Below are positions 1 through 7,621 of a stretch of 64,000 nt of DNA, in pieces. Under the pieces are notes generated by a model. The model saw only the letters and a program-made list of their open reading frames with translations. It was not told the DNA's origin and ran no database searches. Location: positions 10,745-74,744 of the forward strand of contig NZ_CAUWHO010000008.1 in assembly GCF_963558545.1 (NCBI RefSeq), in the 5' to 3' direction. Position 1 is the first letter of the stretch. Each line of letters opens with the position of its first letter. The stretch comes from Tyzzerella sp963558545. Lineage in GTDB: Bacteria; Bacillota; Clostridia; Lachnospirales; CAG-274. The translations under genes were made by a program, and so were the position numbers.

Positions 1-41
1 TGCATCATCGCTCCACCAACTATTTCAACTTTTACTTTCAT
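1..41 (-). CDS. N-terminal fragment of an unidentified gene downstream of dtd
   Basis: Only 13 codons lie inside the window, and they run off its left edge on the minus strand. The ATG at 41-39 is preceded by AGGAGGC at 46-52, a strong ribosome site that overlaps the dtd stop codon. The gene is therefore very probably real and cotranscribed with rel and dtd. The visible residues (MKVKVEIVGGAMM) are too few to name a family. Confidence 0.6.
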   Translation of the reverse strand, partial: MKVKVEIVGGAMM

Positions 42-50
42 ATTAGCCTC

Positions 51-500
51 CTAAAATAATTTATCACTATCTAAAAGTATAGTAATAGGACCATCGTTTA
101 TAAGCTCTACCTGCATATCTGCTCTAAATATACCTGTTTCTACTTTATCATAATTATTTTTAACATAATCTATAAAATCATTAAATATTTTTTCTGCATC
201 ATCTGGCTTAGCACCACCTACAAAACTAGGACGGCGTCCTTTTCTAGCATCTGCATAAACTGTAAAATTAGGTACTATTAATAATCCTAAATTTAAATCT
301 TTTATAGATAAATTAAGCTTATCCTCATCATCTTCAAATATTCTAATATTTATAATTTTATCACACATATACTTAAATGTTTCTACATTATCTGTGTCAT
401 TAACAGCAACAAGAGCAACTATACCTTTATCTATTTTACCTACTGTTTGTTTATTTATATCTACTTTTGCCTTTGTTACTCTTTGTAAAACAACTCGCAT
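51..500 (-). CDS. dtd: D-aminoacyl-tRNA deacylase (DTD)
   Basis: A cytoplasmic proofreading enzyme that hydrolyses D-amino acids, and in this family also glycine, from mischarged tRNAs. The 149 residues match the usual DTD length and run collinear with the family from the N-terminal MRVVLQRV to the C-terminus. The cross-subunit Gly-cisPro motif is present as NDGPIT (135-140), and the RKGRRPSF block follows at 86-93. Oddly, the usual SQxxL motif reads PNFTV (77-81), so the conserved Ser-Gln pair is absent. The gene starts 9 bp after the rel stop with an AGGAGG site; rel-dtd adjacency is standard in Firmicutes. Confidence 0.93.
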   Translation of the reverse strand: MRVVLQRVTKAKVDINKQTVGKIDKGIVALVAVNDTDNVETFKYMCDKIINIRIFEDDEDKLNLSIKDLNLGLLIVPNFTVYADARKGRRPSFVGGAKPDDAEKIFNDFIDYVKNNYDKVETGIFRADMQVELINDGPITILLDSDKLF

Positions 501-509
501 ATTATCCTC

Positions 510-2741
510 CTATGTTGTAATCCTTTGTATATCATATACACCTTTTACATTTTTTATTTTTTTACATACATATTCTAGCTCTGTTTTATCACTTATAGTT
601 ATAGTTGCATCTATAATAAACTCTGTTTTAGTAGTTCTTGCATTAATATTTTTAAGAGATAGCTTTTCATCTGTAAATACCTTTGTTATATCTACTAAAA
701 GTCCTAGCCTATCTTCACCTGTTATTCTTACTTCTGCTAAAAACTCTTTATTTTTACTATTATTCAAGCTCCAGTTTGCCTCAACTAGCCTTTTTCTATC
801 ATCTTCTAAAAGATTTATTATATTTATACAATCTGTCCTATGGATAGATACACCTCTACCTTTAGTAATAAATCCTACTATTTCATCACCAGGTACAGGG
901 CTACAACATTTAGATACTCTAGCATCTAGTCCAGTTATACCGTGTATCACTATACCAGAATCATTTTTATATTTTCTTTTATATTGATTATTTGTATTAG
1001 CATTTGATATATTTTCTGCTGTTTCTTTTAATATTTCCTCAGCAGTTTTATTTTTATTTATATCCTTTTTTAAATCTTCTATAAGCCTATTTATTATTTG
1101 CCCTTCTTTTAACCCACCGTGTCCAATGGCTGCACATATAGCGTCCCAATCTCTAAAACCATATCTTTCTAAAACTCTTTTAATTCTAAAAGGTGTAGCT
1201 AATTCACTAAAAATAAAGCCTTTTCTTTTAGACTCTTTTTCTAGCATTTCTTTTCCTCTTAGTATATTTTCTTCTTTATTTATAGTTTTAAACCATTGGT
1301 TTATTTTATTTTTGGCTTCACTACTTTTAACCATTTTTATCCAGTCCATACTAGGTCCACGAGAATTTTGGCTTGTTATTATTTCTATCCTATCTCCATT
1401 TTGCAAAATATAATCAAATGTTACTATTTTACCATTTACTCTAGCTCCTACCATAGTATTACCAACTGCACTGTGTATAGAATAAGCAAAATCTATTGGT
1501 ATAGAACCATAAGGCAAGCTCTTTACCTCTCCTGTTGGTGTAAAGCAGTACACATTTTCATTAAAAGAGTCTAAGTCTGTTTTTATAGTATCCATAAACT
1601 CTTTATTATCAGACATATCTTTTTGCCATTCTAATATTTGTCTAAGCCAAGTAAGTTTTTCTTCTTCTGCAGATTCTTTAACATTTTGGTTACCAGATTT
1701 ATATTTCCAATGAGCTGCTATACCATATTCTGCTATACGGTGCATCTCTAATGTTCTAATTTGTATTTCAAAAGGCAATCCCTCTGGGCCTATAAGTGTA
1801 TTATGTAAAGACTGATACATATTAGACTTAGGCATAGCTATATAATCTTTAAACCTACTAGGGATAGGTTTATACATTTCGTGAACAATTCCCAAAACCT
1901 CATAACAATCTCTTATACTATTTACTATTACTCTTACTGCAAAAAGGTCAAATATTTGGTCTAATGTTTTATCCTGATTAAGCATTTTTTTATAAATACT
2001 AAAAAAATGTTTAGGTCTTCCATATATTTCACATTTTAGATTATCCTCTTCACATTTTTGTGATATTTCTTTAACTATTCTCTCTACATATTCTTCTCTG
2101 TGGTGTTTTTTACGTTCTATCTTTTCTGCTAAATCATAGTATGCCGTAGGGTCTAAATACCTAAGACATAAATCCTCAAGTTCTATTTTTATTTTAAATA
2201 TACCAAGCCTTGTAGCTAATGGTGCATATATATCTAATGTTTCTTGAGCTTTCTCTCTCTGCTTTTCTTTGCTCATAAACTGTAGTGTTCTCATATTGTG
2301 CAATCTATCTGCCACTTTTATTAATATTACTCTTATATCTTTTGCCATAGCAAGAAACATTTTTCTATAATTTTCTGCTTGCAATTCTTCTTTAGATGAA
2401 GATGAGTAAGTAAATTTATCAAGCTTTGTAACACCACTTACAATGTTTGCTATCTCATCACTAAAAAGATTTTTTAAGTCTTCAAAAGAATATTTAGTAT
2501 CTTCTATTACATCGTGTAAAATACCTGCTACAATAGATTCTAAGTCTAGCTCTAGCTCTGCTAATATAATAGCAACACAAAGAGGATGTATTATATAAGG
2601 CTCTCCAGACTTTCTAAGCTGTTCTCCGTGTGCTTTTTTTGCTAATATATATGCCTTTTCTATAAGACTAAAATCTGTTACTGGATGGTATTTTTTCACC
2701 TTTTCTATTAACTTATTATAAAGTAGTTCACATTCTTCCAT
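510..2741 (-). CDS. rel: Bifunctional (p)ppGpp synthetase/hydrolase
   Basis: The long-type Rel enzyme makes and degrades the stringent-response alarmone (p)ppGpp at the ribosome. Domains in order: HD hydrolase with IHP (51-53) and HDVIEDT (76-82); synthetase with RFKDYIAMPK near 306 and the EIQIRT block; TGS near 395-455; a zinc-finger-like region with a CC pair; C-terminal ACT near 670-743. Both active sites look intact, so the protein should be bifunctional. An upstream ATG at 2747 would sit directly on the AAGGAGG site, so I chose the ATG at 2741, which has six-base spacing. It is the first gene of a unit that continues into dtd. Confidence 0.96.
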   Translation of the reverse strand: MEECELLYNKLIEKVKKYHPVTDFSLIEKAYILAKKAHGEQLRKSGEPYIIHPLCVAIILAELELDLESIVAGILHDVIEDTKYSFEDLKNLFSDEIANIVSGVTKLDKFTYSSSSKEELQAENYRKMFLAMAKDIRVILIKVADRLHNMRTLQFMSKEKQREKAQETLDIYAPLATRLGIFKIKIELEDLCLRYLDPTAYYDLAEKIERKKHHREEYVERIVKEISQKCEEDNLKCEIYGRPKHFFSIYKKMLNQDKTLDQIFDLFAVRVIVNSIRDCYEVLGIVHEMYKPIPSRFKDYIAMPKSNMYQSLHNTLIGPEGLPFEIQIRTLEMHRIAEYGIAAHWKYKSGNQNVKESAEEEKLTWLRQILEWQKDMSDNKEFMDTIKTDLDSFNENVYCFTPTGEVKSLPYGSIPIDFAYSIHSAVGNTMVGARVNGKIVTFDYILQNGDRIEIITSQNSRGPSMDWIKMVKSSEAKNKINQWFKTINKEENILRGKEMLEKESKRKGFIFSELATPFRIKRVLERYGFRDWDAICAAIGHGGLKEGQIINRLIEDLKKDINKNKTAEEILKETAENISNANTNNQYKRKYKNDSGIVIHGITGLDARVSKCCSPVPGDEIVGFITKGRGVSIHRTDCINIINLLEDDRKRLVEANWSLNNSKNKEFLAEVRITGEDRLGLLVDITKVFTDEKLSLKNINARTTKTEFIIDATITISDKTELEYVCKKIKNVKGVYDIQRITT

Positions 2742-2778
2742 AAGCATCCTCCTTCCAAAATTAATTATGTTAATTACT

Positions 2779-2807
2779 ATTATATTAAGTTTTTAATATA
2801 ATTTCAA
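2779..2807 (-). promoter_or_regulatory. Sigma-A promoter of rel-dtd
   Basis: On the minus strand, TTGAAA (2807-2802), a 17-base spacer and TATAAT (2784-2779) stand about 40 bp before the rel start. The match to the housekeeping consensus is seen directly; activity is inferred. Confidence 0.7.
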
Positions 2808-2841
2808 GTAAAAACAAATTTTTAGCTATTTTTATTAGTAT

Positions 2842-2878
2842 AAAAACAAAGGGTACTGTGTTTTTTACAATACCCTTT
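2842..2878 (-). terminator. Rho-independent terminator downstream of the 2916-3728 gene
   Basis: On the minus strand, a stem AAAGGGTATTGT / ACAGTACCCTTT with an A-rich loop is followed by GTTTTTA. It ends the transcript that carries the thi genes and the downstream TPR protein, and isolates it from rel. Confidence 0.75.
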
Positions 2879-2915
2879 AATTTCCTTATATAATATCTCT
2901 AAAAACTAACTAATT

Positions 2916-3728
2916 TTATAAAAAAAACGACACCTTGTTTAAAGCATATTCCGAATACTCATTGTAGCTGTTAATTGTAATAGATTTTTTAAATCTTTTT
3001 TGTGCTTTTTTGTATTTTTCTTTATTAAAGCTAACAACACCTAAATTGTAGTATAAATTAGACCTAAAATTTCTGTTTAATACCTGTGATAATATATGAA
3101 AAAATCCTAAACAAGACACTACGCCACCTAAGGCTATTATAGCATTACTAGTTAAAAAAATACCTATTAAAAATAATGGTACACCAACTATTGCTAAAAG
3201 TGGGTTAAATTTTATCCTTATATAAGAAAGCCTATCTCCTCCTAGTGCCATTTGGTTATCTTCCTTTTGAAAACTGTACACTTTAGACCTTGTCCTATTT
3301 TTCTTTGACTTTAGCTTTTTTTTAGGTTTAGGCACAACTACATTATCACCTAACACCTTGTACTCCTCAACAACGCCACCTTTTATTTTAAATAATATAT
3401 TAACATCTTTTTTTAATGTTTTTAAATTTTCTGCTTTAACATCTTTGCTTATTTGAAGTATATAATATTCTTCCTCTTTATAAGGCTCCAAAGTTTCTAT
3501 TACTATTAGTTCTAACGCTTTATTATATATTATATCTGTTTTAAAAATATAACCTTTTGTATCCGTCACCTTCATAGTTTTTTTAGATACACTTTCTTCT
3601 TCAAGTGGCAAGCTAAATTTTATATACCAGTATATTTTTTCTTCTATATTTTCTATTTCATTTTTAAATTTTTCGTTTATATCTTTTTCAGATGCGTCTA
3701 ATTTTATTTTCTTATCATTATAAGCCAT
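2916..3728 (-). CDS. Unidentified membrane protein with a C-terminal TPR-like repeat
   Basis: I do not recognise a named family. The 270-residue product has a charged, Lys/Glu-rich N-terminal half and a basic stretch near 135-150 (KPKKKLKSKK). Two adjacent hydrophobic segments follow near 180-215, then a single TPR-like helix pair at the C-terminus (NLYYNLGVVSFNKEKYKKA). This suggests a membrane hairpin with both soluble parts on the same side. The ATG at 3728 is preferred over a TTG at 3743 because GGAGAG sits eight bases before it. It lies 58 bp after thiZ with no clear terminator between, so it may be read through from the thi operon. A TTGACG about 35 bp upstream could instead be part of its own promoter. 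Confidence 0.7.
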   Translation of the reverse strand: MAYNDKKIKLDASEKDINEKFKNEIENIEEKIYWYIKFSLPLEEESVSKKTMKVTDTKGYIFKTDIIYNKALELIVIETLEPYKEEEYYILQISKDVKAENLKTLKKDVNILFKIKGGVVEEYKVLGDNVVVPKPKKKLKSKKNRTRSKVYSFQKEDNQMALGGDRLSYIRIKFNPLLAIVGVPLFLIGIFLTSNAIIALGGVVSCLGFFHILSQVLNRNFRSNLYYNLGVVSFNKEKYKKAQKRFKKSITINSYNEYSEYALNKVSFFL

Positions 3729-3786
3729 CGATACACTCTCCAAAATTAATTTTGTATTTTGTATATCGTCAATTATTAATTATTTT

Positions 3787-4533
3787 TTAGTTTTCTTCTA
3801 AATATTTTTTTAGGCAATCTGTTATTTCCTTATAGTATAATAAAAATTCATTGCTTGTCCTAAAATTTTCTACATTGTTATTTATATCTAAAGATAGTAC
3901 TATATTAGCTGGTTTTTTAGATAATATATATATTTTATCAGATAAATATATGGCCTCGTTTATATCGTGAGTTATAAATACCGTTGTTTTATTCTCATAT
4001 TTAATCATTTGTTTAAACCATTCATATATACTTTCTTTAGTTATACTATCTAGTGCAGAAAAAGGCTCATCAAATAGCATTAAATCGCTTTCTTTTAAAT
4101 ATGCTCGTATAAAAGATACCCTTTGTTTCATACCACCTGATAGCTCATTAGGATATTTATTAATATGTTGTGATAACCCAAATTTTTCTAATATAGGTAT
4201 AGCCTTTTCGTAAGCTAATTTCTTATTTATTCCCTTTATTTTAAAAGATAAACAAACATTGTCTAAAACATTAAGGTATGGTAGTAACAAATGTTTTTGT
4301 GTCATATAGCTTATATTTTTCTTTTTATTTGTAATATCTTCTCCTTGTAAAAATATCTTTCCTGTATCTGCTTTTTCAAAACCTGCTAGTATATTAAAAA
4401 GGGTTGTTTTACCAACCCCACTTTTACCAAGAAAAGATACTATTTTACCTTTTTTAAAAGAAAAATTTATATCGTCTATTATTCCTATATTGTCATAAGA
4501 TTTACTTATATTTTCTAATCTTATATAGTCCAT
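3787..4533 (-). CDS. thiZ: ABC transporter ATPase, thiamine-precursor uptake (ThiZ-type)
   Basis: The nucleotide-binding subunit of a nitrate/sulfonate/taurine-type importer. Visible motifs are Walker A GKSGVGKTT, Q-loop YMTQ, signature ELSGGMKQR, Walker B LMLFDEP with the D-loop SALDS, and H-loop FITHD. Its 248 residues are typical. Family resemblance alone would also fit taurine or sulfonate uptake. The TPP riboswitch, the ThiY-like binding protein and the thiamine-binding protein in the same operon point to a pyrimidine precursor of thiamine. The start has AAAGGAG at six-base spacing. Confidence 0.88.
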   Translation of the reverse strand: MDYIRLENISKSYDNIGIIDDINFSFKKGKIVSFLGKSGVGKTTLFNILAGFEKADTGKIFLQGEDITNKKKNISYMTQKHLLLPYLNVLDNVCLSFKIKGINKKLAYEKAIPILEKFGLSQHINKYPNELSGGMKQRVSFIRAYLKESDLMLFDEPFSALDSITKESIYEWFKQMIKYENKTTVFITHDINEAIYLSDKIYILSKKPANIVLSLDINNNVENFRTSNEFLLYYKEITDCLKKYLEEN

Positions 4534-4554
4534 TTTTTCTCCTTTAATTTAATC

Positions 4555-5589
4555 TTATTCTGGTAAATAGTCATTTGTAAAGCCTTTATCTTTTAAATCT
4601 TTTTTTACTATGCCCTTTTTATATAACCAGTCATAAAATCTATTCCATCTATCAGAGTCTATATATCCCCATCTTTCTACCTCACTTTTATATTCATTAG
4701 CAAGGTACTTTTGGCTTTCTATTAGCATATCAAGTTCATACTCTGGTGCAAATTTATGTAATATTTCTGCACTTTCTTCTGGATTTTCTATTGCATATTC
4801 ATATCCTTTTTTAGTAGCTTTTAAAAATCTTTTAGCTGTATCTTCATTTTCTTTTAAATATTTTTCACTAGATACTATAACAGGCGTATAAAAATCTAAA
4901 TTAGGGTCTACATCTTTAAATTTTATAAAGTTGTAATCTATCCCTTTAACCTTTGCCATCATAGTATCCCAAGCTTCAAATACCCATACAGCATCTACAT
5001 TTGTTTGTATAGCAGATACAGCATCTGTTATAGAACTATGGTAAAGTTCCACTTTATTAAAATCTCCGCCCTCATTCTCCATAACTTGTTTTATAGTAGC
5101 TTGTTCTAGCTCACTATCCCAAGTAGCATATACTTTTCCTTCTAAGTTTTTAAAATTATCTATATTTTTCTCTTTTAAAGATAAAATACCAGATGTATTA
5201 TGTTGTATAATAGATGCAACTGCCATTATAGGAAAATTATCATTTTCATTTATAGCAGTACCCATAGTGTCTTGAAAAGAAACCCCAAAGTCAGCTTTAC
5301 CAGCAGCTACTAAAGCTGTTGTAGATTCTTCTGGTGGATTTAATACTTCTAAGTCTATCCCTTCTTCACTATAAAATCCTTTTTCTAAAGCCACATATAT
5401 ACCTGTGTGATTAGTATTAGGTGTCCAGTCTAATAAAAAACTAACTTTGTCATTCTCCTTTTCTTCTGTATTTTCAGATTGTTCACTATTTTTAACTTCT
5501 TCTGTACTAACTTGTTGGTTTTTTGTACCACAACCTACAAATAAACTACATATTAAAAATATACATAAAATTTTACTAAATATCTTCAT
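4555..5589 (-). CDS. thiY: ABC transporter substrate-binding lipoprotein, NMT1/THI5-like (ThiY)
   Basis: The extracellular solute-binding lipoprotein of the importer. It has an N-terminal signal peptide ending in a lipobox (LFVGC), a Glu/Asn-rich linker, and an NMT1/THI5-like fold starting with LDWTPNTNHTG and KGFYSEEGIDLEVL. These motifs are typical of binding proteins for hydroxymethyl- or formylaminopyrimidine breakdown products of thiamine. Its lipoprotein maturation would need Lgt, which is encoded at 7622-8515. It lies 21 bp before thiZ. The exact ligand is an inference from family and riboswitch. Confidence 0.88.
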   Translation of the reverse strand: MKIFSKILCIFLICSLFVGCGTKNQQVSTEEVKNSEQSENTEEKENDKVSFLLDWTPNTNHTGIYVALEKGFYSEEGIDLEVLNPPEESTTALVAAGKADFGVSFQDTMGTAINENDNFPIMAVASIIQHNTSGILSLKEKNIDNFKNLEGKVYATWDSELEQATIKQVMENEGGDFNKVELYHSSITDAVSAIQTNVDAVWVFEAWDTMMAKVKGIDYNFIKFKDVDPNLDFYTPVIVSSEKYLKENEDTAKRFLKATKKGYEYAIENPEESAEILHKFAPEYELDMLIESQKYLANEYKSEVERWGYIDSDRWNRFYDWLYKKGIVKKDLKDKGFTNDYLPE

Positions 5590-5597
5590 TTTTTAAC

Positions 5598-6353
5598 CTA
5601 TTCTTTCCAATATATTATTTTCTTTTCCAAAATTCTTATAACCCATACTAGTAACAAACTAAGTAAACTAATTATTATAATACTTGCAAACATTTTATCA
5701 AAAGCATAGCTTTTTTTTACCCTTGTCATATAAACTCCTATACCCTTTTCTCCTCCTAGCCATTCAGATACAACAGCACCAACTATTGCATAAGTTGCAG
5801 CTATTTTTAACCCAGAAAAAAAGCTTTGCATAGCTAATGGTATCTTTACAATAAACAAAGTTTTTATGTAACTACTATCCATAGACTTCATTAACTTTAG
5901 CATATCTTCATCTACATCTTTAAACCCTGTTAGTATACTTATAGTCATAGGGAAAAAACAAGTAGAAAATATAAGTAATATTTTAGGCATAATACCAAAT
6001 CCAAACCAAAGTACAATAATAGGTGCTATTGCTACTGTTGGTACTGTTTGGCTAATTACTAAAATAGGATATATAGCCCTATCAAAAATTTTATATTTAT
6101 CCATAATAATAGCTAGTATAAAACTAAATATTATACTTATAGAAAGCCCTATTGCAGCCTCTAAAAGAGTAATCCATATATGGCTAAATATTAATTTAAA
6201 ATCTTTTATAAAAGCTAACACTACCTCTACTGGACTAGGTAGCATAAACTTAGGAACAAGCTCTGTATAACTTATTACTTGCCATAGTATAATTATTAGT
6301 AAGACTGTTAGTGCACTTATATTTTTATTTATTATGTTTTGAAATTTTTTCAT
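5598..6353 (-). CDS. thiX: ABC transporter permease (ThiX-type)
   Basis: The membrane subunit of the thiamine-precursor importer, with 251 residues and about six hydrophobic segments of the BPD_transp_1 fold. The cytoplasmic EAA loop that docks onto ThiZ is visible in the GFKDVDEDMLKLMKSM stretch. Its start overlaps the end of the upstream thiamine-binding gene by 29 bp. The ATG at 6353 is the first possible start because a TAG precedes it in frame; an AGGAGT lies 12 bases upstream, a longer spacing than usual, which suggests translational coupling. Confidence 0.88.
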   Translation of the reverse strand: MKKFQNIINKNISALTVLLIIILWQVISYTELVPKFMLPSPVEVVLAFIKDFKLIFSHIWITLLEAAIGLSISIIFSFILAIIMDKYKIFDRAIYPILVISQTVPTVAIAPIIVLWFGFGIMPKILLIFSTCFFPMTISILTGFKDVDEDMLKLMKSMDSSYIKTLFIVKIPLAMQSFFSGLKIAATYAIVGAVVSEWLGGEKGIGVYMTRVKKSYAFDKMFASIIIISLLSLLLVWVIRILEKKIIYWKE

Positions 6354-6630
6354 CTATGCTCATTACTCCTGAAGGACTATATGATATTTTTATATATGTT
6401 AATATATCTTTAGCACCCTCTTTTTCAGCTGTTAATATACTTTCTTTTAATATATCTAATATTTCATTTAACTGGCCTTCTACAACTGTTTCAAAAGGAC
6501 CTACAACCATATTAAGACCTTTACTCTTTATATGTTCTATTACCTTGTCAATAACCCTTATGTTTTCATCTTTTTCTGGTAATCTTGGTAATAATTGTAT
6601 TGCCATACTTGCCTCATATTTTTTATTCAT
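6325..6630 (-). CDS. Thiamine-binding protein, MTH1187/YkoF-like family
   Basis: A small 101-residue ferredoxin-like protein of the UPF0045/MTH1187 family (starting ASMAIQLLPR, with the VGPFETVVEG motif), known to bind thiamine or related pyrimidines. It is the first gene after the TPP riboswitch and overlaps thiX, which supports a role in thiamine salvage. It may buffer or deliver the imported pyrimidine, but that is inference. The start has AAGGAG at eight-base spacing. Confidence 0.85.
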   Translation of the reverse strand: MNKKYEASMAIQLLPRLPEKDENIRVIDKVIEHIKSKGLNMVVGPFETVVEGQLNEILDILKESILTAEKEGAKDILTYIKISYSPSGVMSIDEKISKHNK

Positions 6631-6689
6631 TTTTATTCTCCTTTGTGTAATTTATTTTAGTTAATACTTTAGGAAAAATAATTTTTTAT

Positions 6690-6724
6690 ATACTTTGTAT
6701 TTAAAGATATAAATAATATCTTAA
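6690..6724 (+). repeat. Short degenerate copy of the dispersed AT-rich intergenic repeat
   Basis: This reads ATACTTTGTATTTAAAGATA and onward, matching the first third of the repeat seen more fully at 17395 and 33163. It sits between the riboswitch terminator and the first gene of the thi operon, so it lies inside the mRNA leader. The match is partial and found by eye. Confidence 0.45.
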
Positions 6725-6730
6725 TTGTAA

Positions 6731-6762
6731 TAAAAAAGTGCAATGGAAAAATACCACTGCAC
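6731..6762 (-). terminator. Riboswitch-controlled transcription terminator
   Basis: On the minus strand, GTGCAGTGG / CCATTGCAC with a seven-base loop is followed by TTTTTT. It begins 14 bases after the TPP aptamer, so the switch most likely acts by transcription attenuation. I could not identify the competing antiterminator. Confidence 0.85.
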
Positions 6763-6775
6763 ATAAAATACAATT

Positions 6776-6872
6776 ATATTCTTCCTACGCTGGCATTATC
6801 CAGTTCAGGTATAAAGGTTAGATGTATCTATTAACACCCTCTCAGCCAAGAAAACTTAGCACCCTTGAATAG
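6776..6872 (-). ncRNA. TPP riboswitch (THI element)
   Basis: The conserved THI-box pieces appear in order on the minus strand: GGGTGC, then CTGAGA, then CCTGAACTGGATAATGCCAG, then GCGTAGGAAG. Closing bases ATTC (6870-6867) and GAAT form a short P1. Binding of thiamine pyrophosphate should favour the terminator at 6731-6762 and switch off the four downstream transporter genes. Confidence 0.97.
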
Positions 6873-6888
6873 TATTAACTTAATTTTA

Positions 6889-6917
6889 AGTATAAACAAA
6901 TTATTTTATATTGTCAA
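6889..6917 (-). promoter_or_regulatory. Sigma-A promoter of the thi operon
   Basis: TTGACA (6917-6912), a 17-base spacer and TATACT (6894-6889) on the minus strand lie just upstream of the riboswitch. The -35 box is perfect. Confidence 0.8.
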
Positions 6918-6956
6918 GTATTAATAGTTTATTTATTTTAAGTATATTAACCAAAT

Positions 6957-7012
6957 TATAGCTGAGCTTAGCATACAATGTAAGTATATATGCTATAAAT
7001 TACAGCTATACA
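6957..7012. repeat. Imperfect two-tier palindrome in the rpsO-thi intergenic region
   Basis: The outer arms TATAGCTG / CAGCTATA enclose inner arms TAGCATA / TATGCTA around an AT-rich loop. It lies between the rpsO terminator and the thi promoter and has no U-tract. Function unknown. Confidence 0.5.
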
Positions 7013-7025
7013 GTATAACATACAT

Positions 7026-7068
7026 AAAAAAGACAAAGCTATAAATATTGTAATAACTTTGTCTTTTT
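7026..7068 (-). terminator. Terminator of rpsO
   Basis: The arms AAAGACAAAG / CTTTGTCTTT are followed on the minus strand by TTTTTTATG. The hairpin is symmetrical enough to work in both directions. Confidence 0.85.
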
Positions 7069-7082
7069 ATATTAAATATAAA

Positions 7083-7343
7083 TTATTTTCTTAAGCCTAA
7101 TTCTGCAATAAGCTCACGATATTTAACTATATCTTTATTCTTGATGTAGTTTAAAAGACCTTTTCTTTGACCAACCATTTTTAAAAGTCCACGTCTAGAA
7201 TGGTGGTCTTTTTTATGAGTTCTTAAGTGGTCTGTTAAGTGGTTAATTCTAGCAGTTAATAAAGCTACTTGAACTTCTGGAGAGCCAGTATCTTCTGCAT
7301 TTCTACCAAATTTTGCAACTATTTCTTGTTTGTTAAATTCCAT
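7083..7343 (-). CDS. rpsO: 30S ribosomal protein S15
   Basis: A primary 16S rRNA-binding protein of the small-subunit platform. The 86 residues align end to end with bacterial S15, including the TGSPEVQVALL helix, the HHSRRGLL block and the KMVGQRKGLL-NY motif. It is monocistronic here, with its own promoter, a leader of about 75 nt and a terminator. The start has GGAGG at a normal distance. The leader contains a hairpin that could serve S15 autoregulation. Confidence 0.98.
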   Translation of the reverse strand: MEFNKQEIVAKFGRNAEDTGSPEVQVALLTARINHLTDHLRTHKKDHHSRRGLLKMVGQRKGLLNYIKNKDIVKYRELIAELGLRK

Positions 7344-7368
7344 TTTAAAATTCCTCCATAAAATAAGT

Positions 7369-7401
7369 AAACTCCTAATGCTAAGAAAAAGGTTGGAGTA
7401 T
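7369..7401 (-). promoter_or_regulatory. Leader hairpin of rpsO, possible S15 autoregulatory site
   Basis: On the minus strand the leader contains ATACTCC, a 19-base loop and GGAGTTT, giving a short ACTCC/GGAGT stem just before the ribosome site. The ACTCC arm could alternatively pair with the GGAGG ribosome site. S15 autoregulation through diverse leaders is known in Firmicutes; its use here is inference. Confidence 0.35.
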
Positions 7402-7427
7402 CCATTTTCTGAACATAGGCTACATAA

Positions 7428-7456
7428 ATACTACCACAAAAACATATTATTTGCAA
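7428..7456 (-). promoter_or_regulatory. Sigma-A promoter of rpsO
   Basis: TTGCAA (7456-7451), a 17-base spacer and TAGTAT (7433-7428) on the minus strand, about 85 bp before the rpsO start. Confidence 0.6.
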
Positions 7457-7470
7457 GTATTTTATTGTAA

Positions 7471-7614
7471 TTATTTTGTTTTAATAATATATGTATAATA
7501 TTTATTAATCAAATCATCTAGTTTAGTACTTGTTTTTAGTATTCTTTCCTTTTTGTCATCATTCTTTATTTGATTATTTAACTTTTTTCTAATAAATTCA
7601 ATTTTTTCTAACAT
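7471..7614 (-). CDS. Spo0E-like sporulation regulatory phosphatase, 47 residues
   Basis: A short gene reading MLEKIEFIRKKLNNQIKNDD at its N-terminus, followed after a basic stretch by ILKTSTKLDDLINKYY. The family's signature S-x-x-LD-x-LI-x-x-Y is present at residues 29-39. Spo0E-family proteins are small helical-hairpin phosphatases that dephosphorylate Spo0A~P and hold back sporulation. Length and motif both fit. It starts seven bases after the lgt stop with only a weak AGAAGTGAT ahead of the ATG, so translation is probably coupled to lgt. The Spo0E assignment is strong for so short a protein; its actual target is inferred. Confidence 0.8.
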   Translation of the reverse strand: MLEKIEFIRKKLNNQIKNDDKKERILKTSTKLDDLINKYYTYIIKTK

Positions 7615-7621
7615 ATCACTT

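Noticed and set aside
394..987. A 197-codon plus-strand frame across dtd and rel
   Set aside because: It lies opposite two certain genes and has no ribosome site or family motif.
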